Assembly: GCF_900129565.1 (NCBI RefSeq)
Contig: NZ_FQWD01000007.1
Span: 124,001 to 188,000 of the forward strand
Direction of reading: 5' to 3'
DNA: 64,000 nt
DNA from: Marisediminitalea aggregata
GTDB lineage: Bacteria > Pseudomonadota > Gammaproteobacteria > Enterobacterales > Alteromonadaceae
A program made the position numbers and the translations under genes. A model generated the notes under the pieces. That model was not told the DNA's origin, did not search any database, and saw nothing but the letters and a program-made list of their open reading frames with translations. Positions 55,594-64,000 of this stretch are shown here, piece by piece; the stretch's first letter is position 1; the number at the start of each line of letters is the position of its first letter.

Positions 55594-56934
55594 CTAACGG
55601 AAGTCGCCCGCGTCCAAATCATGCTTTTTCATGAGTTTGTGCATATCGGTACGGTTTCGGCCTGCCAACTCAGCAGCCCGGGTAACATTGCCGTCCGTCA
55701 TTTTCAGTAATTTAAACAGATACTTTTGCTCAAACGCATCTCTCGCTTCTGTGAGCGTGGGCCAGCTTTGACGCGTTGCAGACAGTGCCTGCTCTACCAG
55801 GTGCAAAGGGATTACAGGCGTTTGGGTTAACGCTACACACTGCTCTACCACGTTAACCAACTGACGCACGTTGCCGGGCCAGTCACTTTTCACCATAAGT
55901 TGCAACGCATCCTCAGAAAACTGAGACACCTTAACACCGTGACGTTCAGCGCTTTGTTTCAGCAAAGAACGTGCTAACAGCGGAATGTCTTCAGAGCGTT
56001 CTTTCAGCGCAGGCAATTTGAGGTTCACGACATTCAAGCGATAGAACAAGTCCTCGCGGAAACTGCCCTCTTCCATTTCTTTGTGCAAATCTTTATGCGT
56101 TGCTGAAATCACCCGGACATCAATGTCTACTGATTTGCTGCTACCAACCGGGCGAATTTGTCGCTCTTGCAAAGCACGTAGCAATTTCACTTGTAGCGTC
56201 ATTGGCATGTCGCCAATTTCGTCCAAAAACAGGGTGCCGCCATGCGCTTCTCTGAATAATCCGCCGTTCGCCTGTACCGCGCCGGTAAAGGCGCCTTTCA
56301 CGTGGCCGAACAGCTCTGACTCAAGCAGGTTTTCGGGCAATGCGCCACAGTTAATAGCAACAAAAGGGTTGCCCGCGCGGTCGCTGGCTCGGTGAATCGC
56401 GTTCGCAAGCAGTTCTTTACCAGTACCACTGGCACCAGTGATCAGTACGCTGACTTCGCGTTTGGCAATCCTAAAGGCCTGATCGAGCACATGCAGCATG
56501 TCTGCTGAGCGGGTAATAATGTCCTTACACCATTCACCCGGCTCTGCTGCTTTGGACTGTTGAAGTGCCCGACTGAGTAACTCACGCAGTTTTTCATGCT
56601 CGACCGGTTTGGTTAAAAATCCAAACACACCGCGTTGCGTTGCCTCAATTGCATCAGAGATAGTGCCATGCGCGGTCATTAAAATAACCGGAATGTCGGA
56701 GCGGATAGCCATAATCTCTTCAAACAGGCTAAGTCCATCCAATCCCGGCATGCGCAAATCGCTTAACACTAAATCAAAACCACCGTTTTGAATCTTTTTT
56801 AACGCTTCCTGACCATCTTCTGCCGCGGTCACGTCGTAACCTTCGCTTTGCAGACGAATTGTCATCAGTCGCAGTAAGCTACTGTCATCATCGACTAACA
56901 GAATATGTGACTTAGGGTTGTCTTTACTGGTCAT
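55594..56934 (-). CDS. glrR: Sigma54-dependent response regulator GlrR (QseF)
   Basis: The protein is 446 residues: receiver (about 9-120) with the phospho-acceptor Asp in VLSDLRMPG, an AAA+ domain (about 145-370) with Walker A TGASGTGKELL and an intact GAFTGA loop that contacts sigma54, and a Fis-type HTH end (DGNVTRAAELAGRNRTDMHK). It activates sigma54 promoters, glmY in enterobacteria. It overlaps the lipoprotein gene by 4 nt, keeping the glrK-qseG-glrR order. Confidence 0.93.
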   Translation of the reverse strand: MTSKDNPKSHILLVDDDSSLLRLMTIRLQSEGYDVTAAEDGQEALKKIQNGGFDLVLSDLRMPGLDGLSLFEEIMAIRSDIPVILMTAHGTISDAIEATQRGVFGFLTKPVEHEKLRELLSRALQQSKAAEPGEWCKDIITRSADMLHVLDQAFRIAKREVSVLITGASGTGKELLANAIHRASDRAGNPFVAINCGALPENLLESELFGHVKGAFTGAVQANGGLFREAHGGTLFLDEIGDMPMTLQVKLLRALQERQIRPVGSSKSVDIDVRVISATHKDLHKEMEEGSFREDLFYRLNVVNLKLPALKERSEDIPLLARSLLKQSAERHGVKVSQFSEDALQLMVKSDWPGNVRQLVNVVEQCVALTQTPVIPLHLVEQALSATRQSWPTLTEARDAFEQKYLFKLLKMTDGNVTRAAELAGRNRTDMHKLMKKHDLDAGDFR

Positions 56935-57512
56935 TGTTCTGCTTCCTCCTGATTCATCAGGTTCGATTCAATGTTCATCAGCGCTTCAAGTTGCGCTTTG
57001 AGCTGTTGGATCTGTTGTTCCTGGCTAGTCAGTGTCTTGTCCTGCTGATTATTAATGTTGCTAAGTATTGTCACCGCTGATTCAAGCTCAAGCATGTGGC
57101 CGCTGGGTTTTGCCACCACCGTATTCAACCAGTTTTGCGCACTGGCAGACAGCGAAGGCGTAACCTGCTCAACCCAGTGTTGCGCTCGCAACCTGGCTTT
57201 ATAAGGGGTATTGACCGGCTGGGACAAAATAATCTTCTGCAATAACTGGTCGGGTGTGTCAGCCAGACTCTCAATTAACGCCTGACGGTCCGGCCAGCTC
57301 AATTTGTCGACCTGTATCCAGTAATCCTGCCAAAAATCCAGCTCACAACGGGCTTCATCTTCTGGCTCGACTGCAAAAACACAGTCGCTTTCAACCACCA
57401 TTTGAAATGCTTCTGTATTATCTGAGACGTCTGTCACGGGTGGTTCCGAGGGCAACAACTGACACCCACTCAACCCAATAAATACAACTAATACGCCGTA
57501 ACGCTTCATCAA
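56931..57512 (-). CDS. QseG/YfhG-like outer-membrane lipoprotein
   Basis: This 193-residue protein has lipobox SGCQ (Cys about 17), Asp/Glu-rich middle with a Cys pair (SDCVFAVEPEDEARCELDFW) and a C-terminal coiled coil (about 150-190). The position between kinase and regulator matches yfhG (qseG) of E. coli, whose product modulates the GlrK kinase from the periplasm. It overlaps both neighbours by 4 nt. Sequence similarity within this family is low, so position carries much of the call. Confidence 0.8.
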   Translation of the reverse strand: MMKRYGVLVVFIGLSGCQLLPSEPPVTDVSDNTEAFQMVVESDCVFAVEPEDEARCELDFWQDYWIQVDKLSWPDRQALIESLADTPDQLLQKIILSQPVNTPYKARLRAQHWVEQVTPSLSASAQNWLNTVVAKPSGHMLELESAVTILSNINNQQDKTLTSQEQQIQQLKAQLEALMNIESNLMNQEEAEQ

Positions 57513-58978
57513 TGTTTCTCTTCCTGTTGTGGTATACGGACTCTAAAGCACACATCTGCGTAGTCCACGTCAATTACCGTTGCATCGCCATGCATGATCC
57601 TTGCGCAATCTGCAACAATTGACAATCCCAAGCCTGTTCCGATGACGTTGTCGTTTCGGGCACCTTCACCACGAATGAAGGGTTCAAACAGGCTACTGAT
57701 TTTCTCTTTGGGTATTTTCTTGCCGTCATTGGCTACGTCAATGTAGGCATTGTGTTCATCGACCGACAACCGGATATGGATGGTTTTATCCAACGCACCA
57801 TGTGCCACCGCATTAGATACCAGATTGTCCAGAATTCTGCGCAATAACTCTTCATCAGCCGTTATGGATTTACATGCCAAATCGATGTCTAGTTTGTGCT
57901 TTTGTAACGCAAGTTTATAGTCGCCAATGCACTGCTTCACCATGTGGTCTACATCCACAAGGGTAAACTTAGGCTGTGCTTGTTGTAACAGTAAATTGTA
58001 ATCAAGTAGCTTTTCAATCAGGGTATTAAGGCGCGTCGTACTGGCGTTAATCAGACTCATCACCTCCTGCTGAGGGCCACTCAATTCACCAACTGACCCG
58101 TCTGACAATAATGCACATCCTTCTTTCATACTGGCTAGTGGCGTTTTTAATTCATGCGCGGCGTGACGAAGTAACGCCGTGCGAATGTGCTCTAATTGTG
58201 CCAAACGCTCGCCCAACCAGTGCAAATCTTGTTCAACTCCTGCTAATTCCCGGGGTGCTTTAGTCGACAGCGGCGGTAAATGCCCCTGTTGTCGGGCCAG
58301 CATTCTGATAATCAGTTTCAGCTTTCGTACCGGATTAATGATCAACTGGCTACCCAGTAAAATAAGAGCAAGTGAGACAGACACTAAAAGTGCGCTCAAC
58401 CAGGTTTGTCTAACCTGCATAGCCGAGACATCTTGCTGCTGAACCACCAGCCTTTCGGCAATCGCATCATCCACACTTACATCAATGTCGGCAAGTTGTT
58501 GTCGCATCAGCGTAAGCTGATTGGCGAGCATATCCGGATTGTCAAAAGCCCGAAAGCCGCGAAGCGTGGTTACGGTTTGTCGAAGCTGAACACAACCATT
58601 CACGCGCTTTTCCACGTCGCATATTGCACCGTGTTGCTCTGAAAAGCGCCCTATTGCGTTCTCCACTAAACCCGCAGCAACGTCATTTTTCAGCACCTGA
58701 TATTGTCTTAATGCACGTTCAAGCACCACGCTGGCACTTTCCAGTTGTTGCACTTTAGAGACAAGAGACGCAATGTGCTGTGTTTCTTTCACCGTTAACT
58801 GGCTAACTCTGGCAAGGTCTGTCTGACTCTGCCAAAGCAACGCTGCCAGCGGCACCAGTGCCACCAGAAAACTGCCCAGAATTAATTGTCGTAACGATCC
58901 TAATCGCAAAAGTGATCCGCTCTCAATCAAAGATGTGGCAAGCATCGCATAGCGTTGAGACTTCGACAATGTATTCAC
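57509..58978 (-). CDS. glrK: Sensor histidine kinase GlrK (QseE)
   Basis: The protein is 489 residues: first membrane helix (about 29-50), helical periplasmic sensor (about 52-190), second helix (about 192-212), HAMP, then the HisKA H-box RHAAHELKTPLASMKEG and the ATPase with DNLVSNAVAHG (N box), DVANDGKKIP (G1) and GTGLGLSIV (G2). It is the partner of GlrR. The upstream EF-hand gene is on the same strand 35 bp away. The glmY RNA that precedes glrK in enterobacteria has no room here. Confidence 0.9.
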   Translation of the reverse strand: MNTLSKSQRYAMLATSLIESGSLLRLGSLRQLILGSFLVALVPLAALLWQSQTDLARVSQLTVKETQHIASLVSKVQQLESASVVLERALRQYQVLKNDVAAGLVENAIGRFSEQHGAICDVEKRVNGCVQLRQTVTTLRGFRAFDNPDMLANQLTLMRQQLADIDVSVDDAIAERLVVQQQDVSAMQVRQTWLSALLVSVSLALILLGSQLIINPVRKLKLIIRMLARQQGHLPPLSTKAPRELAGVEQDLHWLGERLAQLEHIRTALLRHAAHELKTPLASMKEGCALLSDGSVGELSGPQQEVMSLINASTTRLNTLIEKLLDYNLLLQQAQPKFTLVDVDHMVKQCIGDYKLALQKHKLDIDLACKSITADEELLRRILDNLVSNAVAHGALDKTIHIRLSVDEHNAYIDVANDGKKIPKEKISSLFEPFIRGEGARNDNVIGTGLGLSIVADCARIMHGDATVIDVDYADVCFRVRIPQQEEKH

Positions 58979-59013
58979 GCCTATTCAGTCAATTAAAACG
59001 GTCAGCGCCGCGC

Positions 59014-59262
59014 TTAAATAGGCAACGACAATACTTCGCGGCCATAATCAGAGGCTATCAGCTCCGCTTCAGAAATTTTGCCATCTTCATCAATATCGAT
59101 GTGTCCAAATTCGCGCAGTAGGTCAGTATTTTTTACCGCTTCACGCAGTGTGATATATCCGTCATCATCCGAATCCATTTGCTCCATAAATTCTACGCCA
59201 GATGTTGTCGCCATAGACGAAAAACTTGCTGCCGCTAAACACAGAATCATTAATTTACGCAT
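59014..59262 (-). CDS. Small secreted EF-hand calcium-binding protein
   Basis: This 82-residue protein has a signal peptide (about 1-20) and two canonical EF-hand loops: DSDDDGYITLRE and DIDEDGKISEAE, with acidic residues at positions 1, 3, 5 and 12. It should bind two calcium ions in the periplasm or outside the cell. ATG 59262 has AGGGTG 6 nt upstream. The GTG three codons earlier is less good. It lies 35 bp before glrK on the same strand, so co-transcription with the sensor is plausible. A functional link is inference. Confidence 0.82.
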   Translation of the reverse strand: MRKLMILCLAAASFSSMATTSGVEFMEQMDSDDDGYITLREAVKNTDLLREFGHIDIDEDGKISEAELIASDYGREVLSLPI

Positions 59263-59509
59263 GGTTATCACCCTGTCACTCGTTTTGTGTAGTTACTGTG
59301 ACAGTGCAGACTGCGTACCAGAATTTAAAAAGCAATTAATTTCAATAGCTTGAGATTATCAAAGCGAGATTTAGACTACAATTCAACCAGTACATTCTTC
59401 CGAGATGTTGCAAATAAGCAACATAGTTCGAGTATTTTTACAGGCGTGACTTGTGCAAATAGCATCTGTGTCTTATTTTTTAGTGAGCAAATATAAATAA
59501 AGTACGATT

Positions 59510-60700
59510 ATGTTGTTGAAATACCGGTTATTACACTTGCTGCTTGGCAGTGTGTTTCTTTCCTCGGCCTCTCAGGCCAATGAGCTTCCCATAGAAATTT
59601 CCGGGTTTGGTAAAGTTGTCGGAGGCTATCTCGACGACCCAGACCTGGCTTATCAGGGCTACGAAGACGAACTCAGTTTTGACAGACAAAGCCTGGCGGC
59701 TATTCAGATTGATTGGCAGGTGATGCCAAAGTTAAGTCTCACAACACAGCTTCTGGCTCATAGCAACAAGAATCGGGAGTCCGGCGTAGAGTGGCTGTAC
59801 CTTACCTACGAAGTCGACGATCAATGGCAAATCCGACTAGGAAAACAACGCACACCGTTTTTTCGGTACTCGGATGTGTTAAATGTTGGTTTTGCATACC
59901 ATTGGGTGACGCCCCCCCAACAGTTATACAACGGCGTGCTATTTCCAACCTATGACGGGCTGAATGTAAAATACCGTTTCGGCACACAAGATGTTCAGGC
60001 TTCTCTTGAGGGTTACTGGGGCGAATTTAACGACGAGTACAATATTGCAAACCTCACGATCCAACCTGACATTAAAAACTTTCATGGATTAATCGGTAAC
60101 GTAAGGTGGCAAAACCTAAGCGCTCAACTGGGTTTTCACTCCGGCGACATTGACTTAGTGCTCGAAGATTTAAATGGATTAGCGGACATCCTGCAACAAG
60201 CTGGCTATCAGGCTTCGGCGGATTCGTTGTCGACCAACGGCAATGTCGAGGTACTGTTCGCCGGGATCGCCTATCACGACATCGACTATTTTGTTGAAGC
60301 CGAAGTCATCAAGCTAATCGGGGAACCCATTGTCTTCCCGACCTCATCCAGTGCCTATGTCTCTGCCGGCTTATACTTACCGCCTTTTACCATTCATACA
60401 ACGCTTGCGACTTCTCACGCGTCATATCCGCCCAGGGTGAACGAAATCCCTTTGGGTTTAGCGCCACAAGTAGACCAGCTTGCGTTTGCCTACAACCAGG
60501 TGTATGCATCTCTTGCGAAAGACTCGCTGGACAGTATCGGCATAGGGGCAAGGTATGACTTGTCTGCGCACTTTGCTTTTAAAGCCGACATCATCCGACT
60601 TCGGGGAAAACAAGGTCAGCGCAGCTTTTTTGATAACCCGGACAACAGTAACAGACCCGCCGCAACCTTGTATCAGTTTTCTTTAGAGTGGGTATTCTGA
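59510..60700 (+). CDS. Porin-like outer-membrane beta-barrel protein
   Basis: The protein is 396 residues: signal peptide (about 1-23), then alternating beta-strand sequence to a C-terminal aromatic residue (FSLEWVF), the signature needed for outer-membrane insertion. The N-terminal strand (EISGFGKVVGGYL) resembles porins of marine gammaproteobacteria. It probably forms a specific or phosphate-related channel, since the next gene encodes a PstS-like protein and overlaps its stop (TGATG). Confidence 0.8.
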   Translation: MLLKYRLLHLLLGSVFLSSASQANELPIEISGFGKVVGGYLDDPDLAYQGYEDELSFDRQSLAAIQIDWQVMPKLSLTTQLLAHSNKNRESGVEWLYLTYEVDDQWQIRLGKQRTPFFRYSDVLNVGFAYHWVTPPQQLYNGVLFPTYDGLNVKYRFGTQDVQASLEGYWGEFNDEYNIANLTIQPDIKNFHGLIGNVRWQNLSAQLGFHSGDIDLVLEDLNGLADILQQAGYQASADSLSTNGNVEVLFAGIAYHDIDYFVEAEVIKLIGEPIVFPTSSSAYVSAGLYLPPFTIHTTLATSHASYPPRVNEIPLGLAPQVDQLAFAYNQVYASLAKDSLDSIGIGARYDLSAHFAFKADIIRLRGKQGQRSFFDNPDNSNRPAATLYQFSLEWVF

Positions 60701-61131
60701 TGCGATTACTTCGATACCTCACTGTCATTTTAATTTTGTTACCTGGGTGGGTTGTTGCCCAGCAGGAAGAACATATCGTGGTCATTACTAAGGTCGATAC
60801 GCCTTTGGACGAAGTCAATAAAACGATGCTTCGCAATTTATACATGGGAAATATTGGTCTTGGCGATATCACCCCTATCGCCCTGTCTCCAGGCGAACTG
60901 GCGCGCTCTATCTTTAATGTCAGGGTGGTCGGTTTGACAGAGTCACGTATTCAAGCCTATTGGGCACAGATGCGCTTTAGTGGTCGCAAACAACGCCCGG
61001 TGGAAGCAATCAATCCTCAGGAAGCGATTCTTATGGTCGAATCAACGGCGAATACCGTGGCTTATGTTCCCGCGGGCACTCCATTGCCCGACAGCGTGAA
61101 AGTGATATTTGAATCCAAGCCTATTCCGTAG
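60700..61131 (+). CDS. Short PstS-like phosphate-binding-fold protein
   Basis: This 143-residue protein has a signal peptide (about 1-21) and one lobe of a type 2 periplasmic binding fold, of the kind annotated as phosphate ABC transporter substrate-binding (NLYMGNIGLGDITPIALSPG, then FNVRVVGLTESRIQAYWAQM). Full PstS has two lobes and ~320 residues. No pst permease or ATPase genes are near. I start at ATG 60700, inside the porin stop codon, in place of a frame start 4 codons earlier. Likely a periplasmic partner of the porin. The ligand is unproven. Confidence 0.75.
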   Translation: MRLLRYLTVILILLPGWVVAQQEEHIVVITKVDTPLDEVNKTMLRNLYMGNIGLGDITPIALSPGELARSIFNVRVVGLTESRIQAYWAQMRFSGRKQRPVEAINPQEAILMVESTANTVAYVPAGTPLPDSVKVIFESKPIP

Positions 61132-61150
61132 AGCCCGACTCTGCTAGCGC

Positions 61151-61181
61151 AAAAAACAACAGGCACAAATGTGTCTGTTGT
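61151..61181 (-). terminator. Probable terminator of the GGDEF-EAL gene
   Basis: A ~12 bp stem with one G-U pair (61156-61167 with 61170-61181) ends, on the - strand, in six T residues (61156-61151). It lies ~110 nt after the GGDEF-EAL stop, and 20 nt after the convergent PstS-like gene. Confidence 0.6.
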
Positions 61182-61292
61182 CACTTATTCCAAAGACTAT
61201 ACTTCTATGTTAACAATCATTTGAAATCAGAATATTTCTCTGTAACAGGCCGATTTACTGTTAAAGCACGATATAGCTCAGGCCTGCTGACA

Positions 61293-63383
61293 TTAAATAT
61301 CAATGCGATAATTAGTGAAGTCGTGAGGAATATCCTGATGATTGTCTTTTAGTTCATGTAATGGCACGGGTTTGCTGAATAAATATCCCTGCACCGTATC
61401 GCAGCCCTGCGCTCGCAGATAATCCCACTGACTTTCGGTCTCGACACCTTCCGCACAAATTTTCAGGCTAAGACGCTTAGCCAGGTCGATAATAGATACA
61501 GTCACCAGACGACATCGTTCAGAGGTTTCAATTTGGGTGACAAATTGGCGATCAATTTTCAGTGTATCGATGGTAATTTGTGTGAGGTAACTCAGCGATG
61601 AATAACCCGTCCCAAAATCGTCAAGTGCTATCTTACACCCCAGATTATGCAGACGCTTAAACAGTTTTTCGCTGGAGTCAAAGTTGTCCAGATAAGCCGA
61701 CTCGGTAACTTCAAACTCAATGTTTCTGGGGTTTACGTTGTATTCCTGGAATGCAGAGTAAATCCAATCAAACAAATCGCTATGACGCAGATCGTGAACA
61801 GACAAGTTAATAGCCACTCTCACCCGGCTCGAGAACCGATCTGTGATTTGATGGAGCTCTTCACAAGCCCGACGAATAACCCACTGCGTAATCGCGGTAA
61901 TTTTACCGGACTGCTCTGCAACCAGAATAAACTCGCCGGGCATGATATTGCCCATTTCAGGGTGATGCCAACGTATCAAGGCCTCGAATCCTACCTGAAT
62001 CCCATTACCATCGACTTTGGGCTGGTAGTACAAGCAGAACTGATTTTCTTCGATTGCCGTGTCGATGCTGTTTGCAATCATGATTTTGCGTTTGTGTGAC
62101 TCTGACATTTCCGGACTGAAAATGGTGTACACCCCTCGTCCTCTGGCTTTGGAACGGTACATTGCCAGGTCAGCATTGCTCACCAGCTGACTGAGTTCAT
62201 AGCCCGCCTCTTTCGCTTTTGCCACACCAATACTTACACCTAGTTTTAGCGATAGCCCGTTAAGTTTGAAAGGCTCAGTAAACGCAGACAACACCCGTTC
62301 GGAGACCGTGATCATATTTAATTCAGTCGCATCCCGGTCAGGAATAATCAGAAACTCGTCGCCACCCAGTCTTGCCAGAATGTCGCCATCGCGGAGAATG
62401 GTTTTAACCCGCTCAGCCACTTCAATCAAAATCAGATCGCCAGTTTCATGGCCCAGGGAGTCATTAATGCCTTTAAATCCATCCAAATCGAAAAACATCA
62501 GAATCAAATCGTCATTGGCACGTCTGGCCCGGGCCAATTCGATTTTTATGGTATCCATTACAAACTGACGGTTCGGTAACCCTGTTAAGCTGTCAAAATT
62601 GGCTAACCGGGTCATGGTGACCTGCTGTTCCATTAAGGTTTTAGTCTGCTGCTGATTAATATTCAGCTCTTCCTCAATGGTTTCCATTAATCGGTTGATA
62701 TGCTGGCCCAACCGGCGAATTTCGGCAGTTCCTCTCACCGTATGCCGGGAAGTGTAGTCTTTGTGCTCTGTTACCGATTGCGTAAAACGAGTTACCGCAT
62801 CAAGCGGTCTGAAAGCTTGTCTGAGTAAGGCGAACGATAACAGAATAGTAGACGACAATAACAAAAGGGCCCAGGGCATAGTCCTGAAAACCAAAGACCG
62901 TCGGCTCTCAGACAGACTTTTATTCAAGTCCACTACAATCAATAAATAGCCCACCGGGAATGCCTGCTCACCAATTCGCTCCAGGCTGTAAAGCTTACCG
63001 TCAGAAATACTTATCCCCATCGTCATATCTGATGGTTTATAGGATGCAGGCAGCATAGCCTCGTCGACTCGCCGACCTTGCAGACCGACATAAAACTCTA
63101 CCAGTTGGTGGTCATTGTCAAAAATAGTCGCGTTGATCACATTCCGGTATGGCTCTAACCGTAGCAAAACTACGTTCAGAGAAAATGTATCCCGCGGGCT
63201 TTGCTCCATGAAAGGCACTAGGTCGTTAGCCATGTTGCGGGTAAGTGCAAACAGATTGTTTTGCTGGGACTCTAAGAACAATTGCTCATGTTCAGACACA
63301 GTCAACCACAACACACTGGCAGATGAAGACATCACCACTACGCTGAGGATCACAACCATCGCCGTGCGAATACTGCTAAACAT
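61293..63383 (-). CDS. Membrane GGDEF-EAL cyclic-di-GMP protein
   Basis: The protein is 696 residues: membrane helix (about 8-30), periplasmic sensor (about 31-165), second helix (about 167-190), HAMP (about 190-245), GGDEF (about 265-430) and EAL (about 440-690). Both catalytic sites look intact. GGDEF is preceded by the RxxD inhibitory site (RDGD) at 5 residues. EAL shows EALIRW, and DDFGTGYSSLSYL carries the metal-binding Asp pair. It may make, break or switch between both activities on c-di-GMP. It is convergent with the porin/PstS-like pair and 23 bp from the TerB-like gene. Confidence 0.92.
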   Translation of the reverse strand: MFSSIRTAMVVILSVVVMSSSASVLWLTVSEHEQLFLESQQNNLFALTRNMANDLVPFMEQSPRDTFSLNVVLLRLEPYRNVINATIFDNDHQLVEFYVGLQGRRVDEAMLPASYKPSDMTMGISISDGKLYSLERIGEQAFPVGYLLIVVDLNKSLSESRRSLVFRTMPWALLLLSSTILLSFALLRQAFRPLDAVTRFTQSVTEHKDYTSRHTVRGTAEIRRLGQHINRLMETIEEELNINQQQTKTLMEQQVTMTRLANFDSLTGLPNRQFVMDTIKIELARARRANDDLILMFFDLDGFKGINDSLGHETGDLILIEVAERVKTILRDGDILARLGGDEFLIIPDRDATELNMITVSERVLSAFTEPFKLNGLSLKLGVSIGVAKAKEAGYELSQLVSNADLAMYRSKARGRGVYTIFSPEMSESHKRKIMIANSIDTAIEENQFCLYYQPKVDGNGIQVGFEALIRWHHPEMGNIMPGEFILVAEQSGKITAITQWVIRRACEELHQITDRFSSRVRVAINLSVHDLRHSDLFDWIYSAFQEYNVNPRNIEFEVTESAYLDNFDSSEKLFKRLHNLGCKIALDDFGTGYSSLSYLTQITIDTLKIDRQFVTQIETSERCRLVTVSIIDLAKRLSLKICAEGVETESQWDYLRAQGCDTVQGYLFSKPVPLHELKDNHQDIPHDFTNYRIDI

Positions 63384-63406
63384 GTGCCCTAACCAACCTG
63401 TCCTTA

Positions 63407-63847
63407 CTATCCCACAGACTGCGCGGCTAGCTTAGCCTGTATGTACTGGCTGTGAGGTATATAGAGTAAATCTGCGATTTTACGAATAACGTGTTCCTCC
63501 AACGGCGCGAGTGTTTTGTCGGCGTAAGCTACGTGCCAAAGTCCCTGAATCACCTTGTGTTTGGCACTGGCATCCAAACTTTGGTTTAGTACCTGGGTAA
63601 ACTGAACTAAATCGACAGCGTCTTCAGAACGCGCACTGCCACTCGCTAAGACCATTTCTGTTTCTTTAGCGGTCAACGAAAACGTATTCTGTAGCATATC
63701 GCTTAATGCCTCTAGCTCTCGTTGATCGATATCATCATCGGCTTTAATAACTTCGTATAACAACGCTGCCGCTGCTATTTCAACGTGATGCGGATGCAAA
63801 GGCTCTGACGCCTCTCCCTGGAACATCGCGAGAATTGTTCTCAACAT
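63407..63847 (-). CDS. TerB-like / DjlA N-terminal-like helical protein
   Basis: This ~146-residue all-helical protein has AAAALLYEVIKADDDIDQRE and LWHVAYADKTLAPLEEHVIR, two acidic D-x-x-ID motifs of the TerB (tellurite resistance) fold, which may bind divalent metal. ATG 63847 has GGAG 8 nt upstream. A frame start 8 codons earlier has no site. It precedes the GGDEF-EAL gene by 23 bp on the same strand, so they are likely one operon. No other ter genes are present, so a tellurite role is not implied. Confidence 0.82.
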   Translation of the reverse strand: MLRTILAMFQGEASEPLHPHHVEIAAAALLYEVIKADDDIDQRELEALSDMLQNTFSLTAKETEMVLASGSARSEDAVDLVQFTQVLNQSLDASAKHKVIQGLWHVAYADKTLAPLEEHVIRKIADLLYIPHSQYIQAKLAAQSVG

Positions 63848-64000
63848 GTAAAACTCCGGGTATGTGCGCACTTAGCGCGTGTAAAGTGTAGACAAGAAAT
63901 TGAAATCCGTGCTTTTTTCGTAGCGAAAAAGTCACCAGATACTGTATAGACTTTTATACTTAGGCGTTAGTTTCAAACCCTACTGTTAATTTACCGTCAT

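Noticed and set aside
58979..59509. glmY small RNA with sigma54 promoter upstream of glrK
   Set aside because: No GG-N10-GC sigma54 promoter or glmY-like hairpin set is seen, and the 35 bp before glrK is too short.
1..64000. CRISPR array, rRNA operon or prophage
   Set aside because: No regularly spaced repeats, rRNA sequence or phage structural genes occur anywhere in the window.

Overview
The window reads as chromosome of a marine gammaproteobacterium of the Alteromonadales (Alteromonas/Aestuariibacter-like). This is inferred from the intact tol-pal and ruvCAB operons, the glrK-lipoprotein-glrR order, the tRNA genes, a mid-40s GC look and protein sequence style. No species can be named from sequence alone. 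Coding density is high. Nothing looks like a prophage, CRISPR array or insertion sequence.

Layout. (1) 1-4110: the end of a TgpA-like transglutaminase gene and a 1102-residue tricorn-protease homologue with its terminator. (2) 4111-11279 is accessory and visibly more AT-rich. It holds a large Ig-like lipoprotein gene, then a 5'-truncated second copy of the 3' end of a tolC-type gene, then a 2.8 kb cassette (CI-like regulator plus two paralogous unknown proteins), and then the intact tolC-type gene. The two 637 bp tolC segments form direct repeats around the cassette. (3) 10666-15809: a type I secretion-like operon (ABC/membrane protein, HlyD, TolC) divergent from a NhaR-like LysR regulator. 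The ABC protein has lost every ATPase motif. (4) 15827-38997: an exopolysaccharide locus in two convergent halves. The + strand half (17399-24806) is assembly and export (wza, wzc-like, degenerate tyrosine-kinase-like protein, wzy, wzx, wcaJ-like). The - strand half (38997-24867) makes nucleotide sugars (CDP-glucose and UDP-xylose routes), adds sugars (six glycosyltransferases), and carries a secreted GH51-like lipoprotein, an aminotransferase and a NeuD-like acyltransferase. (5) 39477-41672: tRNA-Ser(GGA), nadA and two identical tRNA-Lys(TTT). (6) 41695-46788: ybgC-tolQRAB-pal-cpoB. (7) 47135-47284: a probable small RNA with its own promoter and terminator. (8) 47367-52894: curA-like reductase, then aspS-nudB-ruvC-ruvA-ruvB. 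(9) 53114-63847: YecE-like DUF72, a TPR membrane protein, the glrK-lipoprotein-glrR two-component system with an upstream EF-hand protein, a porin-like barrel with a mini phosphate-binding protein, a GGDEF-EAL protein and a TerB-like protein.

How the parts work together. The EPS halves together supply what a Wzx/Wzy-type polymer needs: an initiating sugar transferase, glycosyltransferases, flippase, polymerase, chain-length protein and outer-membrane channel. The Tol-Pal genes serve envelope constriction. The glr genes and the GGDEF-EAL protein are signalling modules that in other bacteria affect envelope and biofilm, but no direct link to the EPS locus is visible here.

The strongest candidates for new biology are the exporter with a pseudo-ATPase domain at 13126-14808, the neighbouring cassette at 7868-10642 bracketed by a partial tolC duplication, and the unassigned small RNA at 47169-47284.
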